From contig DDEI01000028.1 of the NCBI GenBank assembly GCA_002336675.1, forward strand, positions 1 through 26,943: DNA of 26,943 bases, in the 5' to 3' direction. Below, piece after piece: positions 16,034 to 24,220 of the stretch. Source of the stretch: Flavobacteriales bacterium UBA1958 (GTDB taxonomy: Bacteria; Bacteroidota; Bacteroidia; Flavobacteriales_D; Sanyastnellaceae). The position numbers and the translations under genes are program-made. The notes under the pieces are model-generated. The model saw only the letters and a program-made list of their open reading frames with translations. It searched no databases and had not been told where the DNA came from. Position 1 is the first letter of the stretch. Every line of letters starts with the position of its first letter.

Positions 16034-16480
16034 TTATAATGTAACAATACTTCCACCTGCCGCCTCAATTGCCACTGTCGCAGCTTCGGAAAATTTGTGT
16101 GCACTTATCTTCACCTTCGCAGAGAATTCTCCTCTACCAAGAATTTTTACTAAATCCTTTTTATTTGCTAAACCATTTTCGACAATCACCTCAGGAGTGA
16201 TCTCAGTAATTTTACTAACATCAACCAATTTCTGTAAGTTATCCAAATTGACAGCTTTGTATTCCACACGATTTCTATTCTTGAAACCAAATTTCGGAAC
16301 CCTTCTTTGAAGAGGCATTTGACCACCCTCAAATCCAATTTTCGACTTGTATCCCGACCTAGACTTAGCTCCTTTATGACCTCTTGTAGAAGTACCACCT
16401 TTACCTGATCCTTGTCCACGTCCAATTCTTTTACTCTTTTTTATCGAGCCTTCAGCTGGAGTTAAATTACTTAAATTCAT
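16034..16480 (-). CDS. rplO: 50S ribosomal protein L15
   Basis: Late-assembly 50S protein of 148 residues (144 in E. coli). The glycine- and basic-rich N-terminal extension that threads into 23S rRNA is clear: KKSKRIGRGQGSGKGGTSTR (residues 14-33), then RSGYKSKIGFEGGQMPLQRRVPK. A small globular C-terminal domain follows. It lies 15 bases before secY. Confidence 0.97.
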   Translation of the reverse strand: MNLSNLTPAEGSIKKSKRIGRGQGSGKGGTSTRGHKGAKSRSGYKSKIGFEGGQMPLQRRVPKFGFKNRNRVEYKAVNLDNLQKLVDVSKITEITPEVIVENGLANKKDLVKILGRGEFSAKVKISAHKFSEAATVAIEAAGGSIVTL

Positions 16481-16501
16481 TTCAATGAGTTTTATAATTT
16501 C

Positions 16502-16681
16502 TTACTTCTCTTCTACCTTTAAGAGATGCTTTACTTTCTTAATCATTCCTAATACTTGAGGAGATGCTTCCTTCTCGATAGGTCTATTCAATTTTTTTAT
16601 ACCCAAAGCTATTACAGTATCCTTCTGTCTCTTCGGTTTTCCAATAGTACTGCGTACTTGTGTTATTACAACTTTACTCAT
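16502..16681 (-). CDS. rpmD: 50S ribosomal protein L30
   Basis: A 59-residue protein found by translating the gap between rpsE and rplO. It reads MSKVVITQVRSTIGKPKRQK at the start, continues TVIALGIKKLNR, and ends HLLKVEEK. This is the bacterial L30 pattern, and the length equals that of E. coli L30. The small alpha-beta protein binds 23S rRNA on the 50S surface. The order rpsE-rpmD-rplO is the conserved spc order, with spacers of 11 and 20 bases. Confidence 0.97.
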   Translation of the reverse strand: MSKVVITQVRSTIGKPKRQKDTVIALGIKKLNRPIEKEASPQVLGMIKKVKHLLKVEEK

Positions 16682-16692
16682 GGTTTGAATTT

Positions 16693-17205
16693 TTAACCGT
16701 GGAATACTTTATTCACTGAGATACCTCTTAACTCAGCAACTTCTTTAGGGTCTCTTAGCTGCATAAGCGCATCAATCGTCGCCTTTACCACATTGTGCGG
16801 GTTTGACGACCCTTTTGATTTGGCCAATACATCTTTTACACCTACAGACTCTAGAACAGCTCTCATCGCACCTCCTGCAATAACACCTGTACCACCTGAA
16901 GCAGGTTTCACAAAAACTCTTGCTCCTCCATACTTACCGAGCTGCTCATGTGGAATTGTTCCGTTGTACACAGGAACCTCAACCAAATTCTTTTTGGCAT
17001 CATCAATAGCTTTTGCTATAGCTTCTGCTACTTCCTTAGCCTTTCCCAAGCCATGACCAACAATACCCTTTTCATTTCCAACAACAACTATGGCGGAAAA
17101 ACTAAAGGTTCTACCACCTTTTGTAACTTTAGTAACTCTGTTAACAGTCACTAATTTATCTTTCAGCTCTATTTCACTAGACCTTAACATTTTCTTTGTG
17201 CTCAT
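16693..17205 (-). CDS. rpsE: 30S ribosomal protein S5
   Basis: 30S protein at the mRNA entry that supports decoding accuracy and the head-body hinge. It has 170 residues (167 in E. coli). The double-stranded-RNA-binding-like N-terminal domain has VTKGGRTFSFSAIVVVG, the loop where spectinomycin resistance changes occur in other bacteria, followed by GIVGHGLGKAKEVAEAI. The second domain has GGARVFVKPASGGTGVIAGG. Only four bases lie between it and the rplR stop. Confidence 0.98.
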   Translation of the reverse strand: MSTKKMLRSSEIELKDKLVTVNRVTKVTKGGRTFSFSAIVVVGNEKGIVGHGLGKAKEVAEAIAKAIDDAKKNLVEVPVYNGTIPHEQLGKYGGARVFVKPASGGTGVIAGGAMRAVLESVGVKDVLAKSKGSSNPHNVVKATIDALMQLRDPKEVAELRGISVNKVFHG

Positions 17206-17209
17206 TTCC

Positions 17210-17566
17210 TTAGAATTTTAATCCTGCCTCTCTAGCAGCTTCGGCTAAACTTTTAACCCTACCGTGATACAAATACCCGCTTCTATCAAAAACCACACTA
17301 GAAATATCTTTTCCTTTTGCAGCTTCCGCTATAGCTTTCCCAACTATTGTGGCCTGATCAACTTTACTTATTGATTGAGCTTCTTTCACTTTAACTGAAC
17401 CAGCTGCTGCTAAAGTAACACCGTTTACATCATCAATAATCTGAGCGTAAATCTGTTTGTTACTTCTAAAAACAGTTAATCTAGGGGTCTCAGGAGTTCC
17501 GAAGATTTTTCCTCTAACTCTCTTTTTAATTTTTGTTCTTCTAAGAACTTTGCTATTCGTAGCCAT
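17210..17566 (-). CDS. rplR: 50S ribosomal protein L18
   Basis: 5S rRNA-binding protein of the central protuberance, acting with L5. It has 118 residues (117 in E. coli). After a basic N-terminus it shows TPRLTVFRSNKQIYAQIIDD, then GKAIAEAAKGKDI, and the C-terminal box FDRSGYLYHGRVKSLAEAAREAGL that is typical of L18 (quoted in overlapping parts: FDRSGYLYHGRVK and LAEAAREAGLKF). Confidence 0.98.
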   Translation of the reverse strand: MATNSKVLRRTKIKKRVRGKIFGTPETPRLTVFRSNKQIYAQIIDDVNGVTLAAAGSVKVKEAQSISKVDQATIVGKAIAEAAKGKDISSVVFDRSGYLYHGRVKSLAEAAREAGLKF

Positions 17567-17574
17567 CTTACTAA

Positions 17575-18126
17575 TTATTTAGCAGCTGCTTTACCAGCTT
17601 TTCTTCTTATATATTCACCTACATACTTAACACCTTTTCCTTTGTAAGGCTCAGGTTTTCTCAAGGACCTCACTTTGGAAGCGACTTGACCAATAAGCTG
17701 CTTGTCGTGAGACTCAAAAGTAACTATAGGATTCTTTCCTTTTTCAGTTTCTGCATTTACCTTAACTTCTTTTGGTAGATCGATTATAATGGGATGAGAA
17801 AAACCTAAAGACAACTCAAGCTGTTGGCCAGAAGTTTTAGCTCTAAAACCTACACCCACAAGTTCCAATTGTTTCTTATAACCCTCAGTTACACCTGTAA
17901 TCATATTCGATACCAATGCTCTGTATAGTCCGTGCTTTGCTCTATGGTCATTACTGTCGCTTGCTCTCTCAAAAACAAGCTCTTCTCCCTCCTGTTTCAT
18001 TGAAATACACGAGTCCATCTCTTGAGTCAACTCACCTTTGGGACCCTTAACAGTTATAACGTTGTCTGTTATCGACACCTCTACACCTTTTATAATGCTC
18101 ACTGGAGCCTTTCCTATTCTTGACAT
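17575..18126 (-). CDS. rplF: 50S ribosomal protein L6
   Basis: 50S protein near the base of the L7/L12 stalk and the sarcin-ricin loop, where translational GTPases bind. It has 183 residues (177 in E. coli) and two repeated L6 folds. Visible features are MSRIGKAPVSI at the start, VKGPKGELTQEM in the first domain, and the C-terminal signature EPYKGKGVKYVGEYIRRKAG in the second. Confidence 0.98.
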   Translation of the reverse strand: MSRIGKAPVSIIKGVEVSITDNVITVKGPKGELTQEMDSCISMKQEGEELVFERASDSNDHRAKHGLYRALVSNMITGVTEGYKKQLELVGVGFRAKTSGQQLELSLGFSHPIIIDLPKEVKVNAETEKGKNPIVTFESHDKQLIGQVASKVRSLRKPEPYKGKGVKYVGEYIRRKAGKAAAK

Positions 18127-18152
18127 AATTCAGCTATTGTTAGATAAACACT

Positions 18153-18551
18153 TTAGTAAACATAGCAGAGAACCTCTCCACCTACGTTCGCCTTTTGAGC
18201 TTCTTTGTTAGTAATTACACCTCTACTAGTGGAGACAATTGCTACACCTAAACCATTTAAAACCCTAGGTAAAGCATTCGCTCCCGCATACTTTCTTAAA
18301 CCAGGCTTACTAATTCTTTGAATTTTAGTAATCGCTGGCCTTTTAGACTGCGGATGATATTTAAGAGCAATTTTAATCACTCCCTGCTTTTCATCTTCCT
18401 CGAACTTGTAGTTCAAAATGTACCCTTTATCGAATAAAATCTCTGTCATGCCTCTTTTGATATTAGAGCCTGGTATCTCCACCATTCTATGACCTGCACT
18501 TTGTGCGTTTCTTATTCTCGTTAAGTAATCTGCTATTGGATCAGTATTCAT
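18153..18551 (-). CDS. rpsH: 30S ribosomal protein S8
   Basis: Central-domain 16S rRNA-binding protein of 132 residues (130 in E. coli). It starts with DPIADYLTRIRNAQSAGHR, and its C-terminal RNA-binding part has the typical STSRGVITNKEAQKANVGGE block before ending CYVY. In E. coli S8 represses the spc operon by binding a 16S-like site in the rplX-rplE region; I could not identify such a site here by eye. Confidence 0.97.
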   Translation of the reverse strand: MNTDPIADYLTRIRNAQSAGHRMVEIPGSNIKRGMTEILFDKGYILNYKFEEDEKQGVIKIALKYHPQSKRPAITKIQRISKPGLRKYAGANALPRVLNGLGVAIVSTSRGVITNKEAQKANVGGEVLCYVY

Positions 18552-18573
18552 CCTTAATTTATTTATCTTGTTA

Positions 18574-18843
18574 TTACCAACTGGCTTTTTTCACCCCTGG
18601 GATTAATCCTTTATTTGCCATTTCCCTGAATGTAACTCTAGAGATTCCAAATTGCCTCATGTATCCCCTAGGTCTTCCTGTTAAGTTACATCTGTTGTGC
18701 AATCTAACTTTTGCTGAATTTCTAGGTAACTTTTGCAAAGCATCCCAGTCTCCTGCTGCCTTTAAAGCCGCTCTTTTCTCAGCATAAACTTCAACTAATC
18801 TTTCACGCTTTCTTTCTCGCGCTTTCATTGATTCTTTAGCCAT
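18574..18843 (-). CDS. rpsN: 30S ribosomal protein S14 (zinc-independent form)
   Basis: 30S head protein of 89 residues, intermediate between E. coli S14 (101) and the short zinc-ribbon form (61). It has the usual C-terminal block CNLTGRPRGYMRQFGISR then FREMANKGLIPGVKKASW. Only one cysteine is present, so the two CxxC pairs of zinc-binding S14 are missing and the protein should not need zinc. It is five bases upstream of rpsH's neighbour rplE in the conserved L5-S14-S8 order. Confidence 0.97.
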   Translation of the reverse strand: MAKESMKARERKRERLVEVYAEKRAALKAAGDWDALQKLPRNSAKVRLHNRCNLTGRPRGYMRQFGISRVTFREMANKGLIPGVKKASW

Positions 18844-18848
18844 GGGTA

Positions 18849-19400
18849 TTATTTTTTTGTGAATGGAAAGCCGAAGGCCGTTAATAAAGCTTTAGCCTCT
18901 TCATCTGTTTTTGCTGAAGTGACTATGGTTATATCCATTCCGTTTATGTCTTTAATCTTATCTATGTCTATCTCAGGAAATATGATCTGCTCTTTAACGC
19001 CAAAAGTAAAATTACCCCTACCATCGAAACCAGACCCTTTAACTCCTCTAAAATCTCTTGTTCTCGGCAAAGAAACGGCAATCAAACGATCAAGAAACTC
19101 ATACATTCTTTCTCTTCTTAGCGTAACTTTCGCCGCTATCGGCATTCCCTTTCTCAACTTGAAGTTGGAAACATCCTTCTTTGACAAACATGCAATAGCT
19201 TTCTGACCAGAGATAGATGTCATTTCCTGAATACCCATATCTACTATTTTCTTATCAGAAGTAGCCTTTCCTAATCTTTGGTTTAAACAGATCTTTTCAA
19301 TCTTAGGCGCCTGCATAATACTTGCGTACTCGAACTTTTTCATCAGCTCAGGCACTATTTCAGTTTTATACGTATCTGTTAATCTGGGTGTATAACTCAT
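18849..19400 (-). CDS. rplE: 50S ribosomal protein L5
   Basis: Central-protuberance protein that binds 5S rRNA and contacts P-site tRNA and the 30S head. It has 183 residues (179 in E. coli). Conserved stretches are PKIEKICLNQRLG, RKGMPIAAKVTLR, the RTRDFRGV loop, and EQIIFPEIDID with the following DITIVTSA strand. Its ATG overlaps the TGA of rplX in an ATGA arrangement (19397-19400), so the two are probably translationally coupled. Confidence 0.98.
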   Translation of the reverse strand: MSYTPRLTDTYKTEIVPELMKKFEYASIMQAPKIEKICLNQRLGKATSDKKIVDMGIQEMTSISGQKAIACLSKKDVSNFKLRKGMPIAAKVTLRRERMYEFLDRLIAVSLPRTRDFRGVKGSGFDGRGNFTFGVKEQIIFPEIDIDKIKDINGMDITIVTSAKTDEEAKALLTAFGFPFTKK

Positions 19401-19720
19401 GACTTAATTGCTTCGTTTGATTTTTTTGAATATCTCTCAAGCTTTCCATCCTTATCTCTTCTTCTACCTACTCTTGTTACATTTCCCTTAGAATCTATAA
19501 CCATAAGATTTGAAACATGAATTGCAGCTTCAGCCTTAACTATTCCTCCTTGAGGATTTGTAGGACTTGGCTTAATATGCTTACTTACAATATTCACCCC
19601 CTCTACAAGAGCGCGATCTTTTTTAGTAAGAACCTTTATGACTTTTCCTTCTTTGCCTTTATCGACACCAGCAGTCACCTTAACTAAGTCTCCTTTATGT
19701 ATGTGAAATTTCTTGTTCAT
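19397..19720 (-). CDS. rplX: 50S ribosomal protein L24
   Basis: Assembly-initiating 50S protein of 107 residues (104 in E. coli). The N-terminal KOW motif is plain: HKGDLVKVTAGVDKGKEGKV (about 8-27). It continues with EGVNIVSKHIKP and ends in a lysine-rich tail. Its TGA overlaps the rplE start by four bases, the only overlapping junction in the ribosomal superoperon. Confidence 0.97.
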   Translation of the reverse strand: MNKKFHIHKGDLVKVTAGVDKGKEGKVIKVLTKKDRALVEGVNIVSKHIKPSPTNPQGGIVKAEAAIHVSNLMVIDSKGNVTRVGRRRDKDGKLERYSKKSNEAIKS

Positions 19721-19731
19721 AATCTTGTATA

Positions 19732-20100
19732 TTAAAGTACTTCAGGTGCTAACGAAACAATCTTCATGTATTCTTTCTCTCTTAACTCTCTTGCAACAGG
19801 TCCAAATATTCTGGTACCTCTTAATTCACCTCCAGCATTCAGTAGTACAGCAGCATTATCATCGAATCTGATGTAACTACCATCTTTTCTTCTAATCTCT
19901 TTTTTTGTTCTTACAACAACCGCTTTCGAAACTGCACCTTTCTTGATTCCTCCCGAAGGCATTGCTGACTTCACAGAAACAACTATCTTGTCTCCTACAG
20001 ATGCATATCTTCTTTTCGATCCACCAAGAACTTTTATGCATAAAACTTCCTTGGCTCCACTATTATCTGCAACTTTTAATCTTGATTCTGTCTGTATCAT
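19732..20100 (-). CDS. rplN: 50S ribosomal protein L14
   Basis: Intersubunit-bridge protein of 122 residues, one less than E. coli L14. It is nearly colinear with the family: MIQTESRLKVADNSGAKEVL at the start, then SVGDKIVVSVKSAMP, the conserved RFDDNAAVLLN loop and FGPVARELREKEYMKIVSLA near the end. It starts the classical L14-L24-L5 part of the spc group, 22 bases after rpsQ. Confidence 0.98.
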   Translation of the reverse strand: MIQTESRLKVADNSGAKEVLCIKVLGGSKRRYASVGDKIVVSVKSAMPSGGIKKGAVSKAVVVRTKKEIRRKDGSYIRFDDNAAVLLNAGGELRGTRIFGPVARELREKEYMKIVSLAPEVL

Positions 20101-20122
20101 AGCTTCAAATTATAACTATTTA

Positions 20123-20380
20123 TTACTTGGCTCTTTCAATTACCTCAACCAGTCTCCAACACTTTCTTTTGCTAAGAGGTCTCGTTTCCATAATTCTCAC
20201 TGTATCTCCTATGTTACAAGTGTTGTCCTCATCATGAGCTACTAACTTAGTAGTCTTGTTCAAGAACTTGCCGTACATCGGATGTTTCACTTTTCTTTCT
20301 ACAGCTACTGTGATTGACTTCGTCATTTTGTTACTAGTAACCACACCGACTCTTTCCTTTCTAAGGTTTCTTTTTTCCAT
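20123..20380 (-). CDS. rpsQ: 30S ribosomal protein S17
   Basis: Primary 16S rRNA-binding protein with an OB fold, 85 residues (84 in E. coli). The family core is visible in RVGVVTSNKMTKSITVAVER, HPMYGKFLNKTTK and the DTVRIMETRPLSKRKCWRL block. A short purine-rich AGGA lies six bases before its ATG, one of the few Shine-Dalgarno-like sequences in the cluster; its use is doubtful in this phylum. Confidence 0.97.
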   Translation of the reverse strand: MEKRNLRKERVGVVTSNKMTKSITVAVERKVKHPMYGKFLNKTTKLVAHDEDNTCNIGDTVRIMETRPLSKRKCWRLVEVIERAK

Positions 20381-20395
20381 GTTTCCTAACCTTAA

Positions 20396-20587
20396 TTAAT
20401 TGGCTTTTCTACTGTTAAGTTCAGTTAAAAGTCTAGCTACGTCTTTCCTAGAACCTTTAATCTGTATCGGACTCTCTAAGCCTGATACGGAATGCTGAAA
20501 TTTCATTTGACTAAGAGCTTCTCTCAACTCGATTAATCTTACTTGCAAGTCCTTTATAGACAAGTCTTTCAATTCTGATCCTTTCAT
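20396..20587 (-). CDS. rpmC: 50S ribosomal protein L29
   Basis: Small helical protein of 63 residues, the same length as E. coli L29. It forms two long antiparallel helices beside the peptide exit tunnel, where trigger factor and SRP dock. The first helix region reads LSIKDLQVRLIELREALSQM, followed by the turn and RKDVARLLTELNSRK in the second. It lies six bases from rplP and 15 from rpsQ. Confidence 0.96.
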   Translation of the reverse strand: MKGSELKDLSIKDLQVRLIELREALSQMKFQHSVSGLESPIQIKGSRKDVARLLTELNSRKAN

Positions 20588-20593
20588 ATTTCT

Positions 20594-21013
20594 CTATTCT
20601 ACGTAATCTGGTCTTACTACAAACTTTGTTTTCACTGGAAGCTTCTGAGCTGCAAGTCTTAATGCCTCCTTAGCAACAGCTACAGGCACACCCTCTGCCT
20701 CAAACATAATTCTACCTGGTTTCACTACAGCTACCCAATGACTAGGAGCACCTTTTCCCTTTCCCATTCTTACTTCCGCTGGTTTTGAGGTCATTGGCTT
20801 ATCTGGGAAAATTCTAATCCAAACTTTCCCTTCTCTCTTCATGTATCTCGTTAATGCAATACGCGCAGCCTCTATCTGCCTGGAAGTAATGAATCCCTCA
20901 TCCAAAGTTTTGAGCCCAAAAGACCCTGAAGTAATATCACTACCTCTATATGCGAGACCCTTAATTCTTCCTTTCTGGGTCTTCCTAAATTTCGTCCTTT
21001 TTGGCTGTAACAT
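20594..21013 (-). CDS. rplP: 50S ribosomal protein L16
   Basis: 50S protein that helps position A-site tRNA at the peptidyl transferase centre and is added late in assembly. It has 139 residues (136 in E. coli). Typical blocks are MLQPKRTKFRKTQKGR, SRQIEAARIALTRYMKR, and KPAEVRMGKGKGAPSHWVA, which contains the arginine that is hydroxylated in some bacteria. It lies between rpsC and rpmC. Confidence 0.98.
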   Translation of the reverse strand: MLQPKRTKFRKTQKGRIKGLAYRGSDITSGSFGLKTLDEGFITSRQIEAARIALTRYMKREGKVWIRIFPDKPMTSKPAEVRMGKGKGAPSHWVAVVKPGRIMFEAEGVPVAVAKEALRLAAQKLPVKTKFVVRPDYVE

Positions 21014-21038
21014 ATCTATGTACTTTTAACCTTAATTC

Positions 21039-21743
21039 TTACTTTTTTCTTCTTGGAGTCCTTGCTCCCCCTCTTGACTGCTTTTTCTCTAATCCGGCAG
21101 TAGCAGACAAATCCCTCTTACCGTATACCTCTCCCTTACAAATCCAAACTTTAATTCCAATTCTTCCGTAAGTAGTATGTGCCTCACTTAACGCGTAATC
21201 TATATCAGCTCTAAATGTATGGAGGGGGATTCTACCGTCCTTGTATGACTCGCTTCTCGCCATTTCAGCACCATTCAATCTACCAGATATTTGCACTTTA
21301 ATACCCTCTGCTCCAACTCTCATGGTACCTGCCACAGACATCTTTGCTGCTCTTCTAAATGATATTCGACCTTCAATCTGCCTCGCAATACTATCTGCCA
21401 CTAACTTGGCATCTAATTCAGGCCTTTTTATCTCATGGATATTTATCTGAACTTCCTTCTTAGTTAGCTTCTTTAACTCCTCTTTCAGCTTATCCACTTC
21501 AGATCCACCTCTACCAATAATAACTCCTGGCCTTGCAGTCATAACTGTTACAGTCACCACTTTTAAAGTCCTCTCTATAATGATCTTAGAAACACTTGCC
21601 CTTTGTAATCGTGCGTGCAAATATCTTCTAATTTGATCATCTTCTGCCAATTTATCAGAATAATCGTTACCCCCATACCAGTTAGAATCCCATCCTTTGA
21701 TGAAACCCAGTCTATTTCCTATTGGATTTGTTTTCTGTCCCAT
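21039..21743 (-). CDS. rpsC: 30S ribosomal protein S3
   Basis: 30S head protein at the mRNA entry with helicase-like function together with S4 and S5. It has 234 residues (233 in E. coli). It opens MGQKTNPIGNRLG, has a type II KH domain with the GRGG loop at 77-80 in GVIIGRGGSEVDKL, and the C-terminal domain blocks GAEGIKVQISGRLNGAEMAR and TTYGRIGIKVWI. The tail is rich in Arg and Lys. Only two bases separate it from the rplV stop. Confidence 0.98.
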   Translation of the reverse strand: MGQKTNPIGNRLGFIKGWDSNWYGGNDYSDKLAEDDQIRRYLHARLQRASVSKIIIERTLKVVTVTVMTARPGVIIGRGGSEVDKLKEELKKLTKKEVQINIHEIKRPELDAKLVADSIARQIEGRISFRRAAKMSVAGTMRVGAEGIKVQISGRLNGAEMARSESYKDGRIPLHTFRADIDYALSEAHTTYGRIGIKVWICKGEVYGKRDLSATAGLEKKQSRGGARTPRRKK

Positions 21744-21745
21744 GA

Positions 21746-22150
21746 TTAACCCTTTTTAGCAGTATTGTCTACTATAATCGTTACGTGATTAGATCTCTTT
21801 CTTACTCGGTGCGCTCTTCCTTGAGGAGCAGGCTGAACTCTCTTTAACATTCTAGCACTATCAACTTTAACCTCACTAATAAATAGGCCTGCCTCATCAG
21901 CTCTTGAACCTTCGTTCTTAGTTTCCCAGTTAGCTATAGCAGATCTTAAAAGCTTCTCTAGCCTTACTGATGCTTCCTGCTTACTAAACTTCAACATGTT
22001 TAAAGCTTGAAAAACATCCTTACCTCTTACTAAATCAGCCATTTTTCTCATCTTTCTCGGAGAAGTAGGACAATTGTTCAACTTTGCTATAGCAACCTTA
22101 AGCTTTTCAGCTTTATTCTGCTCTGCTGTATTTCTTTTTCTGGCACCCAT
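21746..22150 (-). CDS. rplV: 50S ribosomal protein L22 with N-terminal extension
   Basis: Tunnel-lining protein; its beta hairpin (tip around KRVQPAPQGRAHRVRKRSN, near 104-122) reaches the tunnel constriction where macrolide resistance changes occur in other bacteria. At 134 residues it is longer than E. coli L22 (110), mainly because of about 18 to 20 extra charged residues before the conserved TSPRKMRKMADLVRG helix. The ATG at 22150 is kept because the extension reads smoothly and lies next to rpsS at normal spacing. Confidence 0.97.
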   Translation of the reverse strand: MGARKRNTAEQNKAEKLKVAIAKLNNCPTSPRKMRKMADLVRGKDVFQALNMLKFSKQEASVRLEKLLRSAIANWETKNEGSRADEAGLFISEVKVDSARMLKRVQPAPQGRAHRVRKRSNHVTIIVDNTAKKG

Positions 22151-22174
22151 TTTATATAAGTTTACCTCTATTAA

Positions 22175-22453
22175 TTATCTTTTACCTTTATCTTTCTTTC
22201 CTCCATGACCTCTAAAGGTTCTGGTTGGAGAGAACTCTCCTAGCTTGTGACCAACCATATTCTCTGTTACAAAAACTGGCACAAACTGTCTACCATTATG
22301 AACACCGAATGTTAAACCAACAAAGTCCGGAGTTACTGTTGATGAACGCGACCAAGTTTTTATCACAGTCTTTTTACCAGAAGCATGAGCTTCATCTACT
22401 CTTTGCGCTAACTTGTAATGCACAAATGGTGGTTTTTTAAGCGATCTAGCCAT
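22175..22453 (-). CDS. rpsS: 30S ribosomal protein S19
   Basis: 30S head protein that pairs with S13 and takes part in intersubunit bridging. It has 92 residues, identical in length to the E. coli protein. Highly conserved parts are MARSLKKPPFV, IKTWSRSSTVTPDFVGLT, HNGRQFVPVFVTENMVGHKL and the end FSPTRTFRGHGGKK. It lies six bases from rplB. Confidence 0.98.
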   Translation of the reverse strand: MARSLKKPPFVHYKLAQRVDEAHASGKKTVIKTWSRSSTVTPDFVGLTFGVHNGRQFVPVFVTENMVGHKLGEFSPTRTFRGHGGKKDKGKR

Positions 22454-22459
22454 TATCTC

Positions 22460-23281
22460 TTATTTTTTTCTTTTCTCAATTATAAACTGACTACTAGATT
22501 TAGTCTTACTTCTTGTTTTGAACCCTTTAGCCGGAAGACCTTTTCTCGAACGTGGATGTCCACCTGAGGACTTTCCTTCTCCACCACCCATGGGGTGATC
22601 AACTGGATTCATTGCTACACCTCTAACCCTTGGTCTTCTTCCTAACCATCTAGATTTACCAGCCTTACCTGACCTCTGTAAGTTATGTTCAAAATTTGAC
22701 ACAGTACCTACAGTTGCAACGCACTTCACTAATATCATTCTAGTTTCACCGGATGGTAACTTCATGACCGCATACTTTCCTTCTCTTGCAACCAATTGAG
22801 CAGATGATCCAGCACTCCTAGCCATAATACCACCTTTACCTGGTGTAAGCTCAACGTTATGGACCACTGTCCCTAAAGGCAAATCCGATAATGCCATTGT
22901 ATTACCCAGCTCCGGTATGGCTGTTGGACCAGACATAATCTTCTGTCCCACCTCTATTCCAGCTGGAGCAATTATATATTTTTTATCTCCGTCAGTATAC
23001 TCTACCAAACATATTCTCGATGTCCTATTGGGATCATACTCCACTGTTAAAACGGTCGCATCCATGTGCTTATCCCTTTTAAAGTCGATAATTCTGTACC
23101 TTCTCTTGTGACCCCCACCTCGATAGCGCATAGTCATTTTACCAGTATTGTTTCTACCTCCAGACTTTTTCAAAGGTGCCAATAAAGGCTTGTGAGGTTT
23201 GTCAGTCGTAATTTCCTCAAATGTTGAGATAATCTTATGACGCTGTCCTGGTGTAATCGGTTTTAACTTTCTTAATCCCAT
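22460..23281 (-). CDS. rplB: 50S ribosomal protein L2
   Basis: Core 50S protein needed for subunit joining and peptidyl transferase activity. It has 273 residues, the E. coli length. It shows GGRNNTGKMTMRYRGGGHKR (41-60), an SH3-like and an OB-like domain, and the C-terminal NPVDHPMGGGEG with His229, the histidine linked to peptidyl transfer in E. coli. E. coli has PHGGG where this protein has PMGGG, a substitution I believe is normal in this phylum. Confidence 0.98.
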   Translation of the reverse strand: MGLRKLKPITPGQRHKIISTFEEITTDKPHKPLLAPLKKSGGRNNTGKMTMRYRGGGHKRRYRIIDFKRDKHMDATVLTVEYDPNRTSRICLVEYTDGDKKYIIAPAGIEVGQKIMSGPTAIPELGNTMALSDLPLGTVVHNVELTPGKGGIMARSAGSSAQLVAREGKYAVMKLPSGETRMILVKCVATVGTVSNFEHNLQRSGKAGKSRWLGRRPRVRGVAMNPVDHPMGGGEGKSSGGHPRSRKGLPAKGFKTRSKTKSSSQFIIEKRKK

Positions 23282-23292
23282 AATTATATATC

Positions 23293-23586
23293 TTATAGAT
23301 TAGCGTAAAAATCAATACTTTCACCGGCCGCTAAGCTTACAACTGCTTTCTTAATAGAAGGTCTTCTACCAGACACTACACCCGTTTTTGTGAACTTGCT
23401 TTTCATCTTACCATCTACATTAATGGTTCTAACTTCTTTAACACTTACTTTATATTCCATCTCGATAGCCTTTCTAATCTCAATTTTATTAGCATCTTTA
23501 TTTACTATAAAACAGAACTGATTATGTCTATCGCTAGCGGCAGAAGTCTTTTCAGTGATGAGCGGTTTTATTAATATTGTCTTCAT
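23293..23586 (-). CDS. rplW: 50S ribosomal protein L23
   Basis: Protein beside the peptide exit tunnel that is the main docking site for trigger factor and SRP. It has 97 residues (100 in E. coli). The family pattern is ILIKPLITEKTSA at the start, FIVNKDANKIEIRKAIE in the middle helix, then VRTINVDGK and the KAVVSLAAGESIDFY end. It lies six bases from rplD. Confidence 0.97.
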   Translation of the reverse strand: MKTILIKPLITEKTSAASDRHNQFCFIVNKDANKIEIRKAIEMEYKVSVKEVRTINVDGKMKSKFTKTGVVSGRRPSIKKAVVSLAAGESIDFYANL

Positions 23587-23592
23587 CTCTCT

Positions 23593-24219
23593 TTACTTTA
23601 GAGTTTCCTCAATTTTATTCACACTGCCCTCTAACAAAACTAACTTACTACAATTAAGAATATCATATGTACTTAGGTCGTCAGCGCACATCACTCTTTG
23701 TTTCTTTAAGTTTCTTGAAGACAAGTATAAATTTGTGTTATAATCTGGAGTAACAAATAATAACTTGTTATCTACCATTTCCATGTTCGCTAGTATTGCT
23801 CTGAAAACGCTTGTTTTTGGAGAATCCAATAACACAGCTTCCATGACTACTATATTATTCTCTTTAGCTTTATAACTCAAAGCAGATTTCCTCGCCAAGC
23901 CTTTAACCTTTTTATTTAGTGAAACTTTGTACGTTCTTGGCTTAGGCCCAAATATAGTACCGCCACCTTTAAATAATGGATTCTTAATACTTCCTGCTCT
24001 CGCGGTACCTGTGCCTTTCTGCTTTTTAATCTTTCTTGTAGATCCTGCTATCTCGCCTCTCTCCTTAGATTTGTTCGTACCCTGCCTTTGAGAAGCTAAA
24101 TATCTCTTTACATCCAAGTATATAGCATGATCATTCGGATCAATACCAAATATAGACTGATCAAGCTTAGCTTTCTTCGAAGTCTTTTTTCCGTCTTTAG
24201 CGTAAATTTCTACTTGCAT
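23593..24219 (-). CDS. rplD: 50S ribosomal protein L4
   Basis: Tunnel-lining protein whose long loop meets L22 at the constriction. It has 208 residues (201 in E. coli). The loop block KKQKGTGTARAGSIKNPLFK followed by GGGTIFGPKPRTY is clear, and the C-terminal globular part has NRNLKKQRVM-like sequence and SVNKIEETLK. In E. coli L4 autoregulates the S10 operon through its leader; that leader would lie outside this window. One base separates it from rplC. Confidence 0.97.
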   Translation of the reverse strand: MQVEIYAKDGKKTSKKAKLDQSIFGIDPNDHAIYLDVKRYLASQRQGTNKSKERGEIAGSTRKIKKQKGTGTARAGSIKNPLFKGGGTIFGPKPRTYKVSLNKKVKGLARKSALSYKAKENNIVVMEAVLLDSPKTSVFRAILANMEMVDNKLLFVTPDYNTNLYLSSRNLKKQRVMCADDLSTYDILNCSKLVLLEGSVNKIEETLK

Positions 24220-24220
24220 C

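Noticed and set aside
18859..19206. 115-codon plus-strand open frame antisense to rplE
   Set aside because: It is the mirror of a conserved ribosomal gene, has biased composition without domain features, and no start or promoter context. The same holds for the other antisense frames across the ribosomal cluster.
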